A stretch of 64,000 nt of DNA from Paenibacillus flagellatus (GCF_003217775.1 NZ_QJVJ01000009.1:310001-374000); one strand, 5' to 3'. Shown: positions 49,219 through 59,272, numbered from the stretch's first letter. The notes: generated by a model from the letters alone, not told the origin. Numbers and translations: made by a program.

Positions 49219-51297
49219 CTAGTCGTTCCACCAGCGCTTCAAATCGTCCCACCACGACTTGCCCGACTTCTTCTGCGGGTCTTTGCCGTCGCCCGTCGTC
49301 GGCGTGCCGTCGGAGCAATATTCCGTCGGCTCGGTTCCTTTGACGAACGATTCGAGCCGGGGGTTCGCGCATTTGTTCGTGGCGAGCTTGCCCGTAGCCG
49401 GATCGATGTAGACGCTGACCACGTTGTCCGGCACCGGGAACAGCTTCGGCGGCACCGCCTCGAGCGCCCGCTCGGTGAACTCGGCGAAGATGGGGGCGGC
49501 CTTGTACGATTCGACCGAGCTGATGTTGCGGTCGCGGTCGTACCCGACCCAGACGGCGGTCGCGAGCTCCGGCGTGAAGCCGACCATCCAGGCGTCGGTA
49601 TTCGTCGTGCCGGTTTTGCCGGCGACCGGGCGCTTGATCAGGTCGGCCACCCGGCCGGCCGTCGCGCCGGGGTCGAAGACACTCTTCATCAGGCTGGTGA
49701 GCACGTACGCGTACTCGGGCTCGACGACCTTCGTCTTCTCGGGCTTCGCTTCGTACATCACTTTCCCCGAGTGCGACTCGATGCGCGTAATGACCGTCGG
49801 CTCGACGCGCACCCCGAGATTGGCGATGACGCCGAACGCCGACGCCATCTCGAGCGGACTGACCGGGAACGTGCCGAGCGCGAGCGACGGGAGCGGCTCG
49901 AGATGGCTCGTGACGCCCATTTTGCGAGCCGTTTCGATGACCTTGTCCGCGCCGACCTGCTGGATCGTGTGCACCGCGTAAATGTTGTCCGACTTCGCGA
50001 TCGCTTCCCGCAAGTCGATCGGGCCGTCGGGGTATTTATTGTTGAAGTTGCTCGGCGTATACGTCTTGCGTCCGTTGTCGTACGTGAAGACGGTCGGCTC
50101 GCTTTTGAACCGGCTGACCGGGGTGAAGCCCGGCTGCTGTAGCGCCGTCAAGTAGACGAACGCCTTGAACGCCGACCCCGGCTGCCGGCTGTCCGCCACG
50201 GCCCGGTTGAACTGGTTGTCCGAGTAGTTTTTGCCGCCGACCATCGCTTTCACGTACCCGGTGCGCGGATCGACGGCGACGAGCGACGCCTGCAGCTCGT
50301 CGTCCGCGGGCAGCTGCTTGGCGACCGCTTCTTCGGCCGCCTTCTGCATATCGAGATCGAGCGTCGTATAGATGCGGATGCCCCCTTCGTCGAACTCCCG
50401 CTCGTCGATGCCGAGGCGCTCGATGGCGACCCGGCGGACGTAGTCGCGGAAGAAGGGCGCCTGCGCGATCGCGCTTTGCTTTTCCGGCTTCATGAAGACG
50501 AGCTTCTCGCGCTTCGCCTCCTCCGCCTCCTGCGGGGTAATGTAGCCTTGGGCCGCCATCTCCGACAAGATCAGCTCCTGGCGCTCCTTGGCGTTGTCCA
50601 TATCGAAAAACGGCGAGTAGTAGCGCGGCCCTTTCGGCACGCCGGCCAGCATCGCGCTTTCGGCCAGCGTCAGCTCGCCGACGTCCTTGCCGAAGAACAG
50701 CTTGGCCCCGGCTTGTACGCCGTAGGCGGAATGGCCGTAATACGTCGCGTCGTTCAGGTACATCTCCATGATCTGGTCTTTGCTCAGCTGCATCTCGAGC
50801 TGGACGGCGTACATCGCTTCCTTCATTTTGCGGGACCAGGTGCGGTCCTGGGTCAAGTACAGGTTGCGCGCCAGTTGCTGCGTGAGCGTGCTCGCGCCCT
50901 GCACGACGCCCCCGTGCTGCAGGTTGACGACGGCGGACCGGGCGATCCCCCGGACATCCACCCCCACATGGTCGTAAAAGCGCTTGTCCTCGATGGCGAG
51001 CGTGGCGTCGATCAGATGTTTCGGGATATGGGAAAGAGGGACGAATTCGCGGTTTTTGCCGGATTGGAACGATCCGATCAGCTCGCCGTGCATGTCGTAC
51101 ATTTGCGAGGGCTGCGAGAACGTTCCGACCGGGAGCGCCTGGGAGCGCAGGTACAGCGCCACCACGACGAGGCACGCTACGCCGAGCAGGGCGCAGCTGA
51201 ACAGGAGCGTCATCGTCTTGCGGAACAGGCCGCGCTTCCGCTTGCGCTCCGGCTTCGAATCGGTGCGGGCCGCCTTGCGGCTGACGGGTTCCTCCAT
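49219..51297 (-). CDS. pbpG: class A penicillin-binding protein (transglycosylase/transpeptidase)
   Basis: 692 residues; ATG 51297 has AAGGAGGAG upstream. A basic cytoplasmic tail, one membrane helix (LLFSCALLGVACLVVVALYL), a GT51 transglycosylase domain (AIEDKRFYDHVGVDVRGIAR, QGASTLTQQLARNLYLT, EAMYAVQLEMQLSKDQIMEM) and a transpeptidase domain with SAFK (RQPGSAFKAF), SDN (IAKSDNIYA) and KTGT (VAGKTGTTNT). Polymerises and cross-links peptidoglycan. Neighbours ywhD and speE match the Bacillus subtilis pbpG (ywhE) locus, where the protein works in spore wall synthesis. Confidence 0.93.
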   Translation of the reverse strand: MEEPVSRKAARTDSKPERKRKRGLFRKTMTLLFSCALLGVACLVVVALYLRSQALPVGTFSQPSQMYDMHGELIGSFQSGKNREFVPLSHIPKHLIDATLAIEDKRFYDHVGVDVRGIARSAVVNLQHGGVVQGASTLTQQLARNLYLTQDRTWSRKMKEAMYAVQLEMQLSKDQIMEMYLNDATYYGHSAYGVQAGAKLFFGKDVGELTLAESAMLAGVPKGPRYYSPFFDMDNAKERQELILSEMAAQGYITPQEAEEAKREKLVFMKPEKQSAIAQAPFFRDYVRRVAIERLGIDEREFDEGGIRIYTTLDLDMQKAAEEAVAKQLPADDELQASLVAVDPRTGYVKAMVGGKNYSDNQFNRAVADSRQPGSAFKAFVYLTALQQPGFTPVSRFKSEPTVFTYDNGRKTYTPSNFNNKYPDGPIDLREAIAKSDNIYAVHTIQQVGADKVIETARKMGVTSHLEPLPSLALGTFPVSPLEMASAFGVIANLGVRVEPTVITRIESHSGKVMYEAKPEKTKVVEPEYAYVLTSLMKSVFDPGATAGRVADLIKRPVAGKTGTTNTDAWMVGFTPELATAVWVGYDRDRNISSVESYKAAPIFAEFTERALEAVPPKLFPVPDNVVSVYIDPATGKLATNKCANPRLESFVKGTEPTEYCSDGTPTTGDGKDPQKKSGKSWWDDLKRWWND

Positions 51298-51430
51298 AGC
51301 GGCTCCTCCTTCCATAGGCGATAATGGCACTTAGTCTTAGTATGGAAAAGGTTGGTTGTCGCTATTCACCCTGGCTCGAAAAAAGCGGCTTGCATTCGCG
51401 GGAGGCGCCGTTCGGCGAGCTTTACGCGAT

Positions 51431-51453
51431 AAAAAAAGCTTCCGATCGAAGCC
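51431..51453 (-). terminator. short intrinsic terminator upstream of pbpG
   Basis: Minus strand GGCTTC-GATCG-GAAGC then TTTTTTT; five-bp stem. It lies 134 bp before the pbpG ATG, so it could be an attenuator of the pbpG leader. Confidence 0.5.
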
Positions 51454-51552
51454 TTTCGATAGGTACATTCGTGTTCAAGCGGTAGCTTATTCTTGGTACG
51501 GAACGTCGCATTCGCTTTCGTGCTTTATTCGAAGTTTAACATTCTGTAACGT

Positions 51553-51573
51553 TAAAAAAAGCCATTTCATGGC
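51553..51573 (-). terminator. short intrinsic terminator in the pbpG-speE gap
   Basis: Minus strand GCCAT-GAA-ATGGC followed by TTTTTTT; five-bp stem. It would stop transcription coming leftward from the speE promoter region. Confidence 0.5.
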
Positions 51574-51621
51574 AAATGGGGCGGTTTGGCGGCGTCCGAG
51601 CCCCTTTTTTCTCGCGATCCG

Positions 51622-51649
51622 TTGCATTTTCGCCGCGTTTTACTATAAT
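51622..51649 (+). promoter_or_regulatory. speE promoter
   Basis: TTGCAT (51622-51627), 16-bp spacer, TATAAT (51644-51649). A second TACAAT lies about 22 bp downstream, so two start points are possible. Confidence 0.7.
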
Positions 51650-51725
51650 ACAATTTGTGCCCTGTGGTACAATAAGGAAGACGGACGTGTAGGACGCGAA
51701 ACAATCGGAAAGAAGGGACGCCCTT

Positions 51726-52553
51726 ATGGAATTGTGGTATACCGAGAAGCAGACCGAGGACTTCGGCATTACGGCGAAAATTAAAGAAACGCTGGTTACG
51801 GAAAAAACTGATTTCCAAGACCTCGCGATGATCGATACGGCCGAGTGGGGCCGCATGCTCGTACTCGACGGCATGGTCATGACGACCGTGCGCGACGAAT
51901 TCGTCTATCACGAGATGGTGGCGCATCCGGCGCTGTTCACCCATCCGAATCCGAAGCACGTCCTCGTGGTCGGAGGCGGCGACGGCGGCGTCATCCGCGA
52001 AGTGCTGAAGCACCCGAACGTGGAGAAGGCGGTGCTCGTCGAAATCGACGGCAAGGTCATCGAGTATTCGAAGAAGTATTTGCCGGAAATCGCCGGCGAA
52101 CTGGACAACCCCCGCGTGCAAGTGATCGTCAACGACGGCTATATGCATATCCACGATCATAAGAACACGTACGACGTCATCATGGTCGACTCGACCGAGC
52201 CGGTCGGTCCGGCGGTGGAGCTGTTCACCCGCGGCTTTTACCAAGGCATCTACGAGGCGTTGAAGGAAGACGGCATCTTCGTCGCACAGACGGACAACCC
52301 GTGGTTCAAGGCGGATCTCATCCGTACGGTCAACCGCGACGTTCGCGAAATTTTCCCGATCGTCCGCGTGTACGGGGCCAACATCCCGACTTACCCGAGC
52401 GGGCTTTGGACGTTCACGCTCGGCAGCAAGACGCACGACCCGCTTCAGGTCGACGAGACGAAAATTCCGGAAATCGATACGAAGTACTACTCCCCGCGGC
52501 TTCACAAAGCGGCGTTCGCGCTGCCGAAGTTCGTGGAAGATTTGATCAAGTAA
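51726..52553 (+). CDS. speE: spermidine synthase
   Basis: 275 residues. Spermidine synthase signature [20 protein letters not shown] (AdoMet-type pocket), [33 protein letters not shown] and [14 protein letters not shown] with the catalytic Asp. Transfers aminopropyl from decarboxylated SAM to putrescine. Followed 40 bp later by speB, which makes that putrescine. ATG 51726 follows GAAGGGA. Confidence 0.95.
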   Translation: MELWYTEKQTEDFGITAKIKETLVTEKTDFQDLAMIDTAEWGRMLVLDGMVMTTVRDEFVYHEMVAHPALFTHPNPKHVLVVGGGDGGVIREVLKHPNVEKAVLVEIDGKVIEYSKKYLPEIAGELDNPRVQVIVNDGYMHIHDHKNTYDVIMVDSTEPVGPAVELFTRGFYQGIYEALKEDGIFVAQTDNPWFKADLIRTVNRDVREIFPIVRVYGANIPTYPSGLWTFTLGSKTHDPLQVDETKIPEIDTKYYSPRLHKAAFALPKFVEDLIK

Positions 52554-52593
52554 TCGCCGGCGCGTCCGGTTCAGAAGGGATGTAACGAAAACT

Positions 52594-53463
52594 ATGCGTT
52601 TGGATCAAGCGTATTCCGGCAACGTGTTCATCGCGAGCAGCGACGACTACGGCGCTTCCCGCGCCGTCATTTACGGCATGCCGATGGATTATACGGTCAG
52701 CTTCCGGCCGGGCTCCCGTTTCGGGCCGGCCCGCATCCGCGAAGTGTCGATCGGGCTCGAGGAGTACAGCCCGTACCTGGACCGCAGCCTGGAGGACATC
52801 GCCTACTTCGACGCGGGCGATCTGCTGCTGCCGTTCGGCAACCCGGGCCGCAGCCTCGACATGATCGGCGAGTTCGTGCGCAAGCTGCTCGCCGACGGCA
52901 AGTTCCCGCTCGGGCTCGGCGGCGAGCATCTCGTCTCGTGGCCGGTCATCCGGGAAGTATATGCGAAGTATCCGGACTTGGCGCTTATCCATATCGACGC
53001 CCATGCGGACCTTCGCGAGCATTACGAGGGCGAGCCGCTGTCGCACTCGACGCCGATCCGCAAGGCGGCGGAGCTGATCGGCGGCAAAAACGTGTACCAG
53101 TTCGGCATCCGCTCCGGTACGCGGGAGGAGTTCCGCTACGCCCGCGAGCAGCTGAATCTGTTCCCGTTCGAGGTGCTGGAGCCGTTGAAGAAGGTACTGC
53201 CGGAGCTGAAGGGCCGTCCGGTCTACTTGACGATCGACATCGACGTGCTCGATCCGTCGGCCGCTCCGGGTACGGGGACCGCGGAAGCGGGCGGCATTAC
53301 GTCCAAGGAGCTGCTGGCGGCCGTTCACGCGATTGCCGGCTCGGAGGCGAACGTCGTAGGCGCGGACGTCGTCGAGGTGGCGCCGGTATACGACCCGTCG
53401 GAGCAGACGCAGATCGTCGCTTCGAAGCTCGTTCGCGAAATATTGCTCGGCTTGGTGAAATAA
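52594..53463 (+). CDS. speB: agmatinase
   Basis: 289 residues, ureohydrolase family with the binuclear manganese site: GGEHLVSWPV (His), LIHIDAHADLREHYEG (Asp-x-His-x-Asp), LTIDIDVLDPSAAPGTGTAE (Asp-x-Asp) and the C-terminal GADVVEVAPVYD. It hydrolyses agmatine to putrescine and urea, feeding SpeE. Same operon as speE and ended by a strong terminator. Confidence 0.95.
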   Translation: MRLDQAYSGNVFIASSDDYGASRAVIYGMPMDYTVSFRPGSRFGPARIREVSIGLEEYSPYLDRSLEDIAYFDAGDLLLPFGNPGRSLDMIGEFVRKLLADGKFPLGLGGEHLVSWPVIREVYAKYPDLALIHIDAHADLREHYEGEPLSHSTPIRKAAELIGGKNVYQFGIRSGTREEFRYAREQLNLFPFEVLEPLKKVLPELKGRPVYLTIDIDVLDPSAAPGTGTAEAGGITSKELLAAVHAIAGSEANVVGADVVEVAPVYDPSEQTQIVASKLVREILLGLVK

Positions 53464-53480
53464 CGGCGACACACACATCC

Positions 53481-53516
53481 GGAGATGAAGGGGCGGCCCT
53501 TTCATCTCCTTTTTGT
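53481..53516 (+). terminator. intrinsic terminator after speE-speB
   Basis: Stem GGAGATGAAgGGG / CCCtTTCATCTCC with a CGG loop and TTTTTG. Confidence 0.85.
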
Positions 53517-53535
53517 ACATGAGGGGGGAATCGCG

Positions 53536-54804
53536 ATGCGGATCGGGAACGATAGCGAATTGCTGGAGGGGTACAAGGAGCATTTGCACGGGACGCTGCT
53601 GCCGTTCTGGTGGAGCGACAAGGCGCTGGACCGCGAGCACGGCGGCGTCTTCACCTGCTTCTCCAACGACGGAGCGACATTGACGAGCACGGACAAATAC
53701 GTCTGGTCGCAAGGAAGGTTCGTCTGGGTGCTGGCGCGTCTCGCGGATGCGGCGAGGCGGGGCGTCGTCGAAGGAGACGCGGACGGCTACTTGCGCCATG
53801 CGGCGCTGACGGTCGGCTTTCTGAAGCGGCACGCGCTCATGGCCAACGGCAACTGCGCGTACTTGCTGACGCGGGACGGGGAGAAGAAGGAAGTGTATCC
53901 GGGCAAAGGCTACGACATCAGCCTGTTCGTCGACTGCTTCGTCGCCATGGGCTTCGCGGAGTACGGGCGCGTGGCTGCGGACGGGGAGACGACGGAGGCG
54001 GCGCTGCGGCTGTTCGACAGCCTCGAGCGGCGGATCGCGGCGGGCGACTTGCGCAGCGAGCCGTATACGCTGTCGGACGGATACCGGTCGCATTCGATTC
54101 CGATGATCATGCTGAACGTCGCCCAGACGGTTCACGAGGCGCTTCTCGCATCCGGTCACTCCCGTGCGGACGAGCTGTCGGCGAAGCGGGTCGGTTACGC
54201 GGAGGACGTCTTGACGACCTTTTTCCAGCCGGACGATACGGTGGCGGAGGTGCTGCGAGCCGACGGGAGCCGGGATGCCGATTGGGTCGTCTCGCGTCAT
54301 CTCAACCCGGGACATGCGCTCGAGGATATGTGGTTTCTGCTTCACGAGGCGGAGAAGGAAGGAAGAGCCGATTGGATCGACCGCATCGCAAGGGCGATCC
54401 GGAAAGCGTACGCGATCGGCTGGGACGACACGTACGGGGGGCTGCTCCATTACGTCGATTGCGACGGTGGAGAACCGAAGGGGGAGGACCGGGGGACGGC
54501 GTTCGACGCGAACGTGCGGCAGACGTGGGACACCAAGCTGTGGTGGGCGCATTCGGAGGCGCTGTACACGACGCTGCTGGCCGGCCGTCTGACGGGGGAC
54601 GCGGCGTTCGCCGAGCTGTATGCCCGTACGCACGACTACGTCTTCCGCACGTTTCCGAATCCGGACCGCACCGTGGGCGAATGGATTCAAATCCGCGACC
54701 GGCAAGGGAGGCCGCTCGATCAAGTGGTCGCGCTTCCGGTCAAAGATCCGTACCATATCATCCGCAACGTGCTGCTGATCGTCGAGCGGCTGTCCGACCG
54801 TTGA
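53536..54804 (+). CDS. AGE-family (N-acylglucosamine 2-epimerase-like) sugar isomerase/epimerase
   Basis: 422 residues; ATG 53536 with GAGGGGGGA upstream. (alpha/alpha)6 barrel family traits: TDKYVWSQGRFVWVLARLAD near residue 55 (R and W of the active site), RHLNPGHALEDMWFLLHE near 262 with the conserved His, and the C-terminal KLWWAHSEALYTTLLA with a further His. Substrate could be a free or N-acyl sugar; members include epimerases, cellobiose epimerases and aldose-ketose isomerases. Its place between speB and ywiB is not shared with Bacillus subtilis. A few bp separate it from the speB terminator, so it probably has its own promoter. Confidence 0.82.
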   Translation: MRIGNDSELLEGYKEHLHGTLLPFWWSDKALDREHGGVFTCFSNDGATLTSTDKYVWSQGRFVWVLARLADAARRGVVEGDADGYLRHAALTVGFLKRHALMANGNCAYLLTRDGEKKEVYPGKGYDISLFVDCFVAMGFAEYGRVAADGETTEAALRLFDSLERRIAAGDLRSEPYTLSDGYRSHSIPMIMLNVAQTVHEALLASGHSRADELSAKRVGYAEDVLTTFFQPDDTVAEVLRADGSRDADWVVSRHLNPGHALEDMWFLLHEAEKEGRADWIDRIARAIRKAYAIGWDDTYGGLLHYVDCDGGEPKGEDRGTAFDANVRQTWDTKLWWAHSEALYTTLLAGRLTGDAAFAELYARTHDYVFRTFPNPDRTVGEWIQIRDRQGRPLDQVVALPVKDPYHIIRNVLLIVERLSDR

Positions 54805-54895
54805 ATTTCGACAGCCGGTGCGGTACACTGATGAGTATTGTCTACACGCGAGCCGCCAACGGATGCGGCTTCGACGACGGGAGCGAATGCGTCAT

Positions 54896-55306
54896 ATGAA
54901 ACGATCGGTCCGAATCCGCATCGAGAGCAAGCAGGCGGACCAGGTGCACGTGCGGGAGGCGTCGGGCGAGCTGTACGACCGGAACGGATCGTATTACCTG
55001 CGCTACGCCGAGCCGGATCCGGAGCTGGGCAAGACGACGGCGACGGTGAAATGGGACGAATCGCACATCAAGGTCATCCGCCACGGGGACGTCGAATCCG
55101 ACTTGACGTTCCGTTCCGGCGAGCGGACGCCGGGCAGCTTCGCCTTGCCGCAAGGGAGGCTCCCGCTGGAATGCTATACGCACGGTATCGAGCGGAAGCT
55201 GAGCGACGGCTTGGGCTCGTTGTCCTGGAGCTACGATATGTACGCGGACGGTACGTACGCCGGAAGAATCCGGCTAAGACTTACGATAGAGGAGGAGCAA
55301 GCGTAA
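54896..55306 (+). CDS. ywiB: DUF1934 beta-barrel protein (YwiB)
   Basis: 136 residues; ATG 54896 lies 12 nt after GGGAG, and ATG 54887 is an alternative. DUF1934 calycin-like barrel: [55 protein letters not shown] and [19 protein letters not shown]. Function unknown; it sits directly before argS as in Bacillus subtilis, one base from it, so the pair is cotranscribed. Confidence 0.85.
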   Translation: MKRSVRIRIESKQADQVHVREASGELYDRNGSYYLRYAEPDPELGKTTATVKWDESHIKVIRHGDVESDLTFRSGERTPGSFALPQGRLPLECYTHGIERKLSDGLGSLSWSYDMYADGTYAGRIRLRLTIEEEQA

Positions 55307-55307
55307 C

Positions 55308-56981
55308 ATGAGCGCCATCGAACGGATAGAAGCTTTATTGAAGGAAACGATTCGCGAGGCGGTGGCGGCGGCCGGCATCGTCGGGCCGGAGCAGCTGCCG
55401 AGCGTCGTGCTGGAAGTGCCGAAGGAGAAGGCGCACGGCGATTTGTCCACGAACGTGGCGATGCAGCTGAGCCGCGCGGCGAAGATGAACCCGCGGCAAA
55501 TCGCGGAGCGGCTCGTCGCGAGCCTCGATACGAAGAAGGCGTACATCGCCAAGGTCGACATCGCGGGGCCGGGCTTCATCAACTTCTTCATGGACAAAAG
55601 CTACTTGTACGGCGTCGTGCCGGAGGTGCTGAACGCGGACGCGGATTACGGGCGCGTCGACATCGGGGGCAAGAAGAAGGTGCAGGTCGAATTCGTCAGC
55701 GCCAATCCGACGGGCAGCCTCCACCTCGGTCATGCGCGGGGCGCCGCGATCGGCGACGCGCTGTGCAACGTGCTCGATTTCGCGGGCTACGACGTCAGCC
55801 GGGAATATTACATCAACGATGCGGGCAACCAGGTGGACAACTTGGCCAAATCGATCGAGGCCCGCTATCTGCAAGCGCTCGGCCGCGAGGCGGACATGCC
55901 GGAGGACGGCTACTACGGCGAGGATATCAAGACGTTCGGCCAGGAGCTGAAGGAGCGCGAGGGCGATCGGCTGGCGTCGCTCCCCGAGGACGAGCGCCGC
56001 GCCTTCTTCAAGGCGTACGGGCTCGAGAAGGAGCTGGCCAAGATCAAGCGGGACTTGGAGCGCTTCCGCGTCTCGTTCGACGTCTGGTACAGCGAAACGT
56101 CGCTGTACGAAACCGGGAAGATCGCTCCGGTGCTCGAGCAATTGAAGGCGAACGGGCATATCTTCGAGGAAGAGGGCGCGACGTGGCTGCGGACGACGCC
56201 GTACGGCGACGACAAGGATCGCGTGCTCGTGAAGAACGACGGCAGCTACACCTATCTGACGCCGGACATCGCCTATCATCGGACGAAATACGAGCGCGGC
56301 TTCGACGAGATGATCAACATCTGGGGAGCCGATCATCACGGCTACATTCCGCGCGTGAAAGCGGCGATGGCGGCGCTCGGCTTCGACCCGGACAAGCTGA
56401 CGGTGCTCATCGCGCAGATGGTCAGCCTGTACCAGAACGGCGAGAAAGTGAAAATGTCGAAGCGGACCGGCAAGGCGGTCACGATGGAAGATTTGATGGA
56501 CGAGGTCGGCGTCGACGCGATCCGATACTTCTTCACGATGCGGAGCAACGATTCCCATCTCGACTTCGACATGGATTTGGCGATATCCAAATCGAATGAA
56601 AATCCGGTGTTTTACGTGCAGTATGCGCACGCCCGGATTTGCAGCATTTTCCGCCAGGCGGAGGAGCAAGGCGTCGCCGTGCTGCCGCTCGGGCAGGTCG
56701 ACCTGTCGGCGCTTCGGACCGAGGCGGAGTTCGATCTGCTGCGCAAAATGGGCGAGCTGCCCGCCGAGGTGGCGGAGGCGGCCGCGCAATATGCGCCGCA
56801 CCGGCTCATCCGGTACGTCTACGAGCTGGCGGCCCAATTCCACAGCTATTACAAGGCGGAGCGCGTCATTACCGAAAGCCCGGAGCTGACGCAGGCGAGA
56901 CTCGCCCTGCTCGCCTCGCTGCGCATCGTCATCCGCAACGTGCTCCGGCTCGTGGGCGTATCCGCGCCGTCGAGCATGTAA
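55308..56981 (+). CDS. argS: arginyl-tRNA synthetase
   Basis: 557 residues, class I synthetase. HIGH-type motif [13 protein letters not shown]-terminal additional domain ([11 protein letters not shown]), the arginine-site [25 protein letters not shown]-type [13 protein letters not shown], and the C-terminal DALR anticodon domain ([19 protein letters not shown]). Charges tRNA-Arg. ATG 55308 directly follows the ywiB stop, with GGAGGAG upstream. Confidence 0.97.
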   Translation: MSAIERIEALLKETIREAVAAAGIVGPEQLPSVVLEVPKEKAHGDLSTNVAMQLSRAAKMNPRQIAERLVASLDTKKAYIAKVDIAGPGFINFFMDKSYLYGVVPEVLNADADYGRVDIGGKKKVQVEFVSANPTGSLHLGHARGAAIGDALCNVLDFAGYDVSREYYINDAGNQVDNLAKSIEARYLQALGREADMPEDGYYGEDIKTFGQELKEREGDRLASLPEDERRAFFKAYGLEKELAKIKRDLERFRVSFDVWYSETSLYETGKIAPVLEQLKANGHIFEEEGATWLRTTPYGDDKDRVLVKNDGSYTYLTPDIAYHRTKYERGFDEMINIWGADHHGYIPRVKAAMAALGFDPDKLTVLIAQMVSLYQNGEKVKMSKRTGKAVTMEDLMDEVGVDAIRYFFTMRSNDSHLDFDMDLAISKSNENPVFYVQYAHARICSIFRQAEEQGVAVLPLGQVDLSALRTEAEFDLLRKMGELPAEVAEAAAQYAPHRLIRYVYELAAQFHSYYKAERVITESPELTQARLALLASLRIVIRNVLRLVGVSAPSSM

Positions 56982-57003
56982 GGCGCCCCCGGCCGGAGAT
57001 TGC

Positions 57004-58182
57004 TTACGAGCGGCTTCGCATGTCGTTCATCAAATGGCGAAGGGCGCGAACGGCGTCGACTTCGCCGGCTTTGACGCCGGAGCGCGACTTCAAGCCGACG
57101 ACCGGGTTCGACGTTTTTTGCAGCAGCGTCTTGATTTCCGCCGGCGTCAGCCCGGGACGGATCGTCAGCATGAGGGCGATGACGCCGGAGACGTGCGACG
57201 TCGCCATCGAGGTGCCGCTCAGCTCCATATATTTGCGGTTCAGCCAGGTCGACTTGATCTTGTCGCCCGGCGCATAAATGTCGATCGATCTGCCCCGGTT
57301 GCTGAACGGGGCTATTTTTTTGTGCGCCGCCGTCGCCCCGACCGAGATCGCCTGGGTGAAGCGGGCCGGATAATCGATGGCGGCGTTCTTGCCTTCGTTG
57401 CCGGAGGAGGCGACGACGACGATGCCCTGCTTATAGGCGTTGCGGACCGCCTCGTGCAGCGACTTGCTGCGGTTTTTCATGCCGAAGCTCATGTTGATGA
57501 TGTGCATTCGGTTGCGGACACACCAATCGATGCCGAGGACGATGTCCGACACGTAGGCCGAGCCGTTATGGTCGAACGCCTTGACCGGATGGATGACGGC
57601 GTTCGGGGCGACGCCGACCAGGCCGGATTCCTGATTGGAGGCGGCGATCGTACCGGAGATGTGCGTGCCGTGGCCGTTGTCGTCGGCGGGCAGCAGCAGC
57701 CGGTTCAACAGGTTGACGCCGCGCGAGATGCGCCCGCGCAAGTCGGGGTGCATATAATCGATGCCGGTGTCGATGACGCCGATCCGGATGCGGCTGCCTC
57801 GCGTCTCCTTCCATGCCTCCGGCGCCTTGATCTGCCGGACGCCCCATGGGATGGAGGGGCCCGCCTGGCGGAGGGAGGCCGGCTGGCGCAAGTAGCGCGC
57901 ATGGGAGGAATGAACCCGAATCGGAATATCTTCTTCGACATAGCGGATGCTCGGATGACGCAATGCCGGATGCCCGGCCTGCAGCGAACACGATATCGCA
58001 TGAATGATCTTCATCGGTTGAATGACCGTCTTGACGGGGAACAGCTCGTTTGCGTTTTCGAAGGCGCTCAGAAACCGGCCGTACGCCGATTTGGTGCGGA
58101 AATGGATAATGTGGCGCTTCGCCGATGACGGGGACGCTCCGATCGCTTCGCGCAGCATACGCAGCAGCGCCGATTCGCTCAA
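57004..58182 (-). CDS. S8 subtilisin-like serine protease without signal peptide
   Basis: 392 residues; TTG 58182 is 7 nt after GGGAGGG. Catalytic triad Asp138 (IGVIDTGID), His171 (DDNGHGTHISGT) and Ser325 (LSGTSMATSH), with oxyanion Asn262 (SSGNEG). The N-terminal 110 residues look like an I9-type propeptide (HIIHFRTKSAYGRFLSAFEN, then HAISCSLQAGH), but no hydrophobic signal peptide comes before it. It is therefore either an intracellular protease or exported by another route. Convergent with argS; the upstream gap leads to rpoE. Confidence 0.88.
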   Translation of the reverse strand: MSESALLRMLREAIGASPSSAKRHIIHFRTKSAYGRFLSAFENANELFPVKTVIQPMKIIHAISCSLQAGHPALRHPSIRYVEEDIPIRVHSSHARYLRQPASLRQAGPSIPWGVRQIKAPEAWKETRGSRIRIGVIDTGIDYMHPDLRGRISRGVNLLNRLLLPADDNGHGTHISGTIAASNQESGLVGVAPNAVIHPVKAFDHNGSAYVSDIVLGIDWCVRNRMHIINMSFGMKNRSKSLHEAVRNAYKQGIVVVASSGNEGKNAAIDYPARFTQAISVGATAAHKKIAPFSNRGRSIDIYAPGDKIKSTWLNRKYMELSGTSMATSHVSGVIALMLTIRPGLTPAEIKTLLQKTSNPVVGLKSRSGVKAGEVDAVRALRHLMNDMRSRS

Positions 58183-58645
58183 GTGAATTCCCTCCCCTGC
58201 TGATCGGATCGTTTATGCGATTATCATATGAACCTGTACGGCCCGCCCGCATGAGATGAGCGCCCTCTTTTCGTCAAAGTTAGGCGGACGGTTGTGTCAT
58301 CGTTTCGGCGGACTCATAGTATGAAGCAAGGGCTCCCACGGGTGCTCTTTGCGTATGCAAGGTGGTGAACGGCCGTTCATCGTCCTATGCGGATACAGTC
58401 TTGGCGGAAGCCGGCATGCGGCTTCCGTTATTTTTTTGCGGAGCCGGTCGGGAGAAGCGTTGCGGGACGCCGCTCCCGCTTTGGCGATCCGGGGGCGGCC
58501 CTGTTGCTTTTTTGTATAAAATAGGTTTTACTTAATGGTGATAATGGGCATTGTAGTGAAGGAATCGTCGCGAAGGCGCCCGCCGATCGGGCGAAAGCCG
58601 CGAAACCGGTTGTCCTTAGACCACGTTGGAAGGAAGTGTCAGTCC
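58183..58645. other. 463-bp gap before rpoE with a candidate small RNA
   Basis: Apart from the promoter-terminator pair at about 58294-58438 (listed separately) it holds only an AT-rich stretch before rpoE (58510-58550, with several TAATAA/TATAAA-like boxes but no promoter of good spacing). No gene seen. Confidence 0.4.
58329..58438 (+). ncRNA. candidate small RNA or attenuated leader upstream of rpoE
   Basis: A promoter GTGTCA (58294-58299), 17-bp spacer, TAGTAT (58317-58322) is followed about 80 nt later by a terminator: stem CGGAAGCCG / CGGCTTCCG (58405-58427) plus TTATTTTTTT. No gene lies in the interval. Either a roughly 110-nt RNA or a leader that attenuates rpoE. Confidence 0.35.
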
Positions 58646-59221
58646 ATGAGCAGCCAATATTCGTTGAAGATGAGTGCGGAACAGGCGAAAGAGATGCCGA
58701 TGGTCGATCTCGCGTTCGAAGTGCTGAAAGCGTCCAAAAATCCGTATTACTACCGGGATTTGATGCAAGAGATCGCGAAGATCAAAGGCTTGTCGGACGA
58801 AGAAGTGATGCAGGTTATCGCACAGCTCTATACGGAGATTAACATAGACGGAAGATTCGCGTGCGTCGGCACGAACTTGTGGGGGTTGAAGCGCTGGTAT
58901 CCGGTCGAGAAGTCCGACGACGCGGTCGGCACCTCGAAGCATCCGCGCATTATCAACGACGATGACGACGACGACGATTATTATACCGAGGAAGAAGAGA
59001 CCGAAGAAGAATACGAGTCCTTCGAAGGCGGCGACGAATTCAGCGGCGAAGAGGAAGACTTCTACCAGGACGAAGAAGCGATCGACGACGCGGAGATCGA
59101 GGAAGTCGAAGGCGAGATCGAGGAAATCGACGAAGAGGCCGAAGACGACGACTTCGAGGAAAGCGAGGACGAGGAAGAAGCCGCCGAAGAGGACGAAGGG
59201 GAGGACGACGACGACAAATAA
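58646..59221 (+). CDS. rpoE: RNA polymerase delta subunit
   Basis: 191 residues; ATG 58646 follows GGAAGGAAG. N-terminal winged-helix HARE-HTH domain (MPMVDLAFEVLKASKNPYYY, GRFACVGTNLWGLKRWYPVE) and a highly acidic C-terminus (residues about 105-191, mostly Glu and Asp). The acidic tail speeds release of RNA polymerase from nucleic acid. Next to pyrG as in Bacillus subtilis. Confidence 0.95.
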   Translation: MSSQYSLKMSAEQAKEMPMVDLAFEVLKASKNPYYYRDLMQEIAKIKGLSDEEVMQVIAQLYTEINIDGRFACVGTNLWGLKRWYPVEKSDDAVGTSKHPRIINDDDDDDDYYTEEEETEEEYESFEGGDEFSGEEEDFYQDEEAIDDAEIEEVEGEIEEIDEEAEDDDFEESEDEEEAAEEDEGEDDDDK

Positions 59222-59272
59222 CCGGCTTGCGCGAGGCGCGGGGAACGTTCGTCCGGCAACGGCGGAGTTCCC

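Larger units (their letters stand above)
51298..51725. other. 428-bp divergent gap pbpG / speE with two minus-strand terminators
   Basis: Between divergent genes one expects promoters only. The plus side holds the speE promoter (51622-51649). The minus side has two short hairpin-plus-T7 terminators (51431-51453 and 51553-51573), which would end short minus-strand transcripts before pbpG. No gene with a ribosome site seen. Confidence 0.5.
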
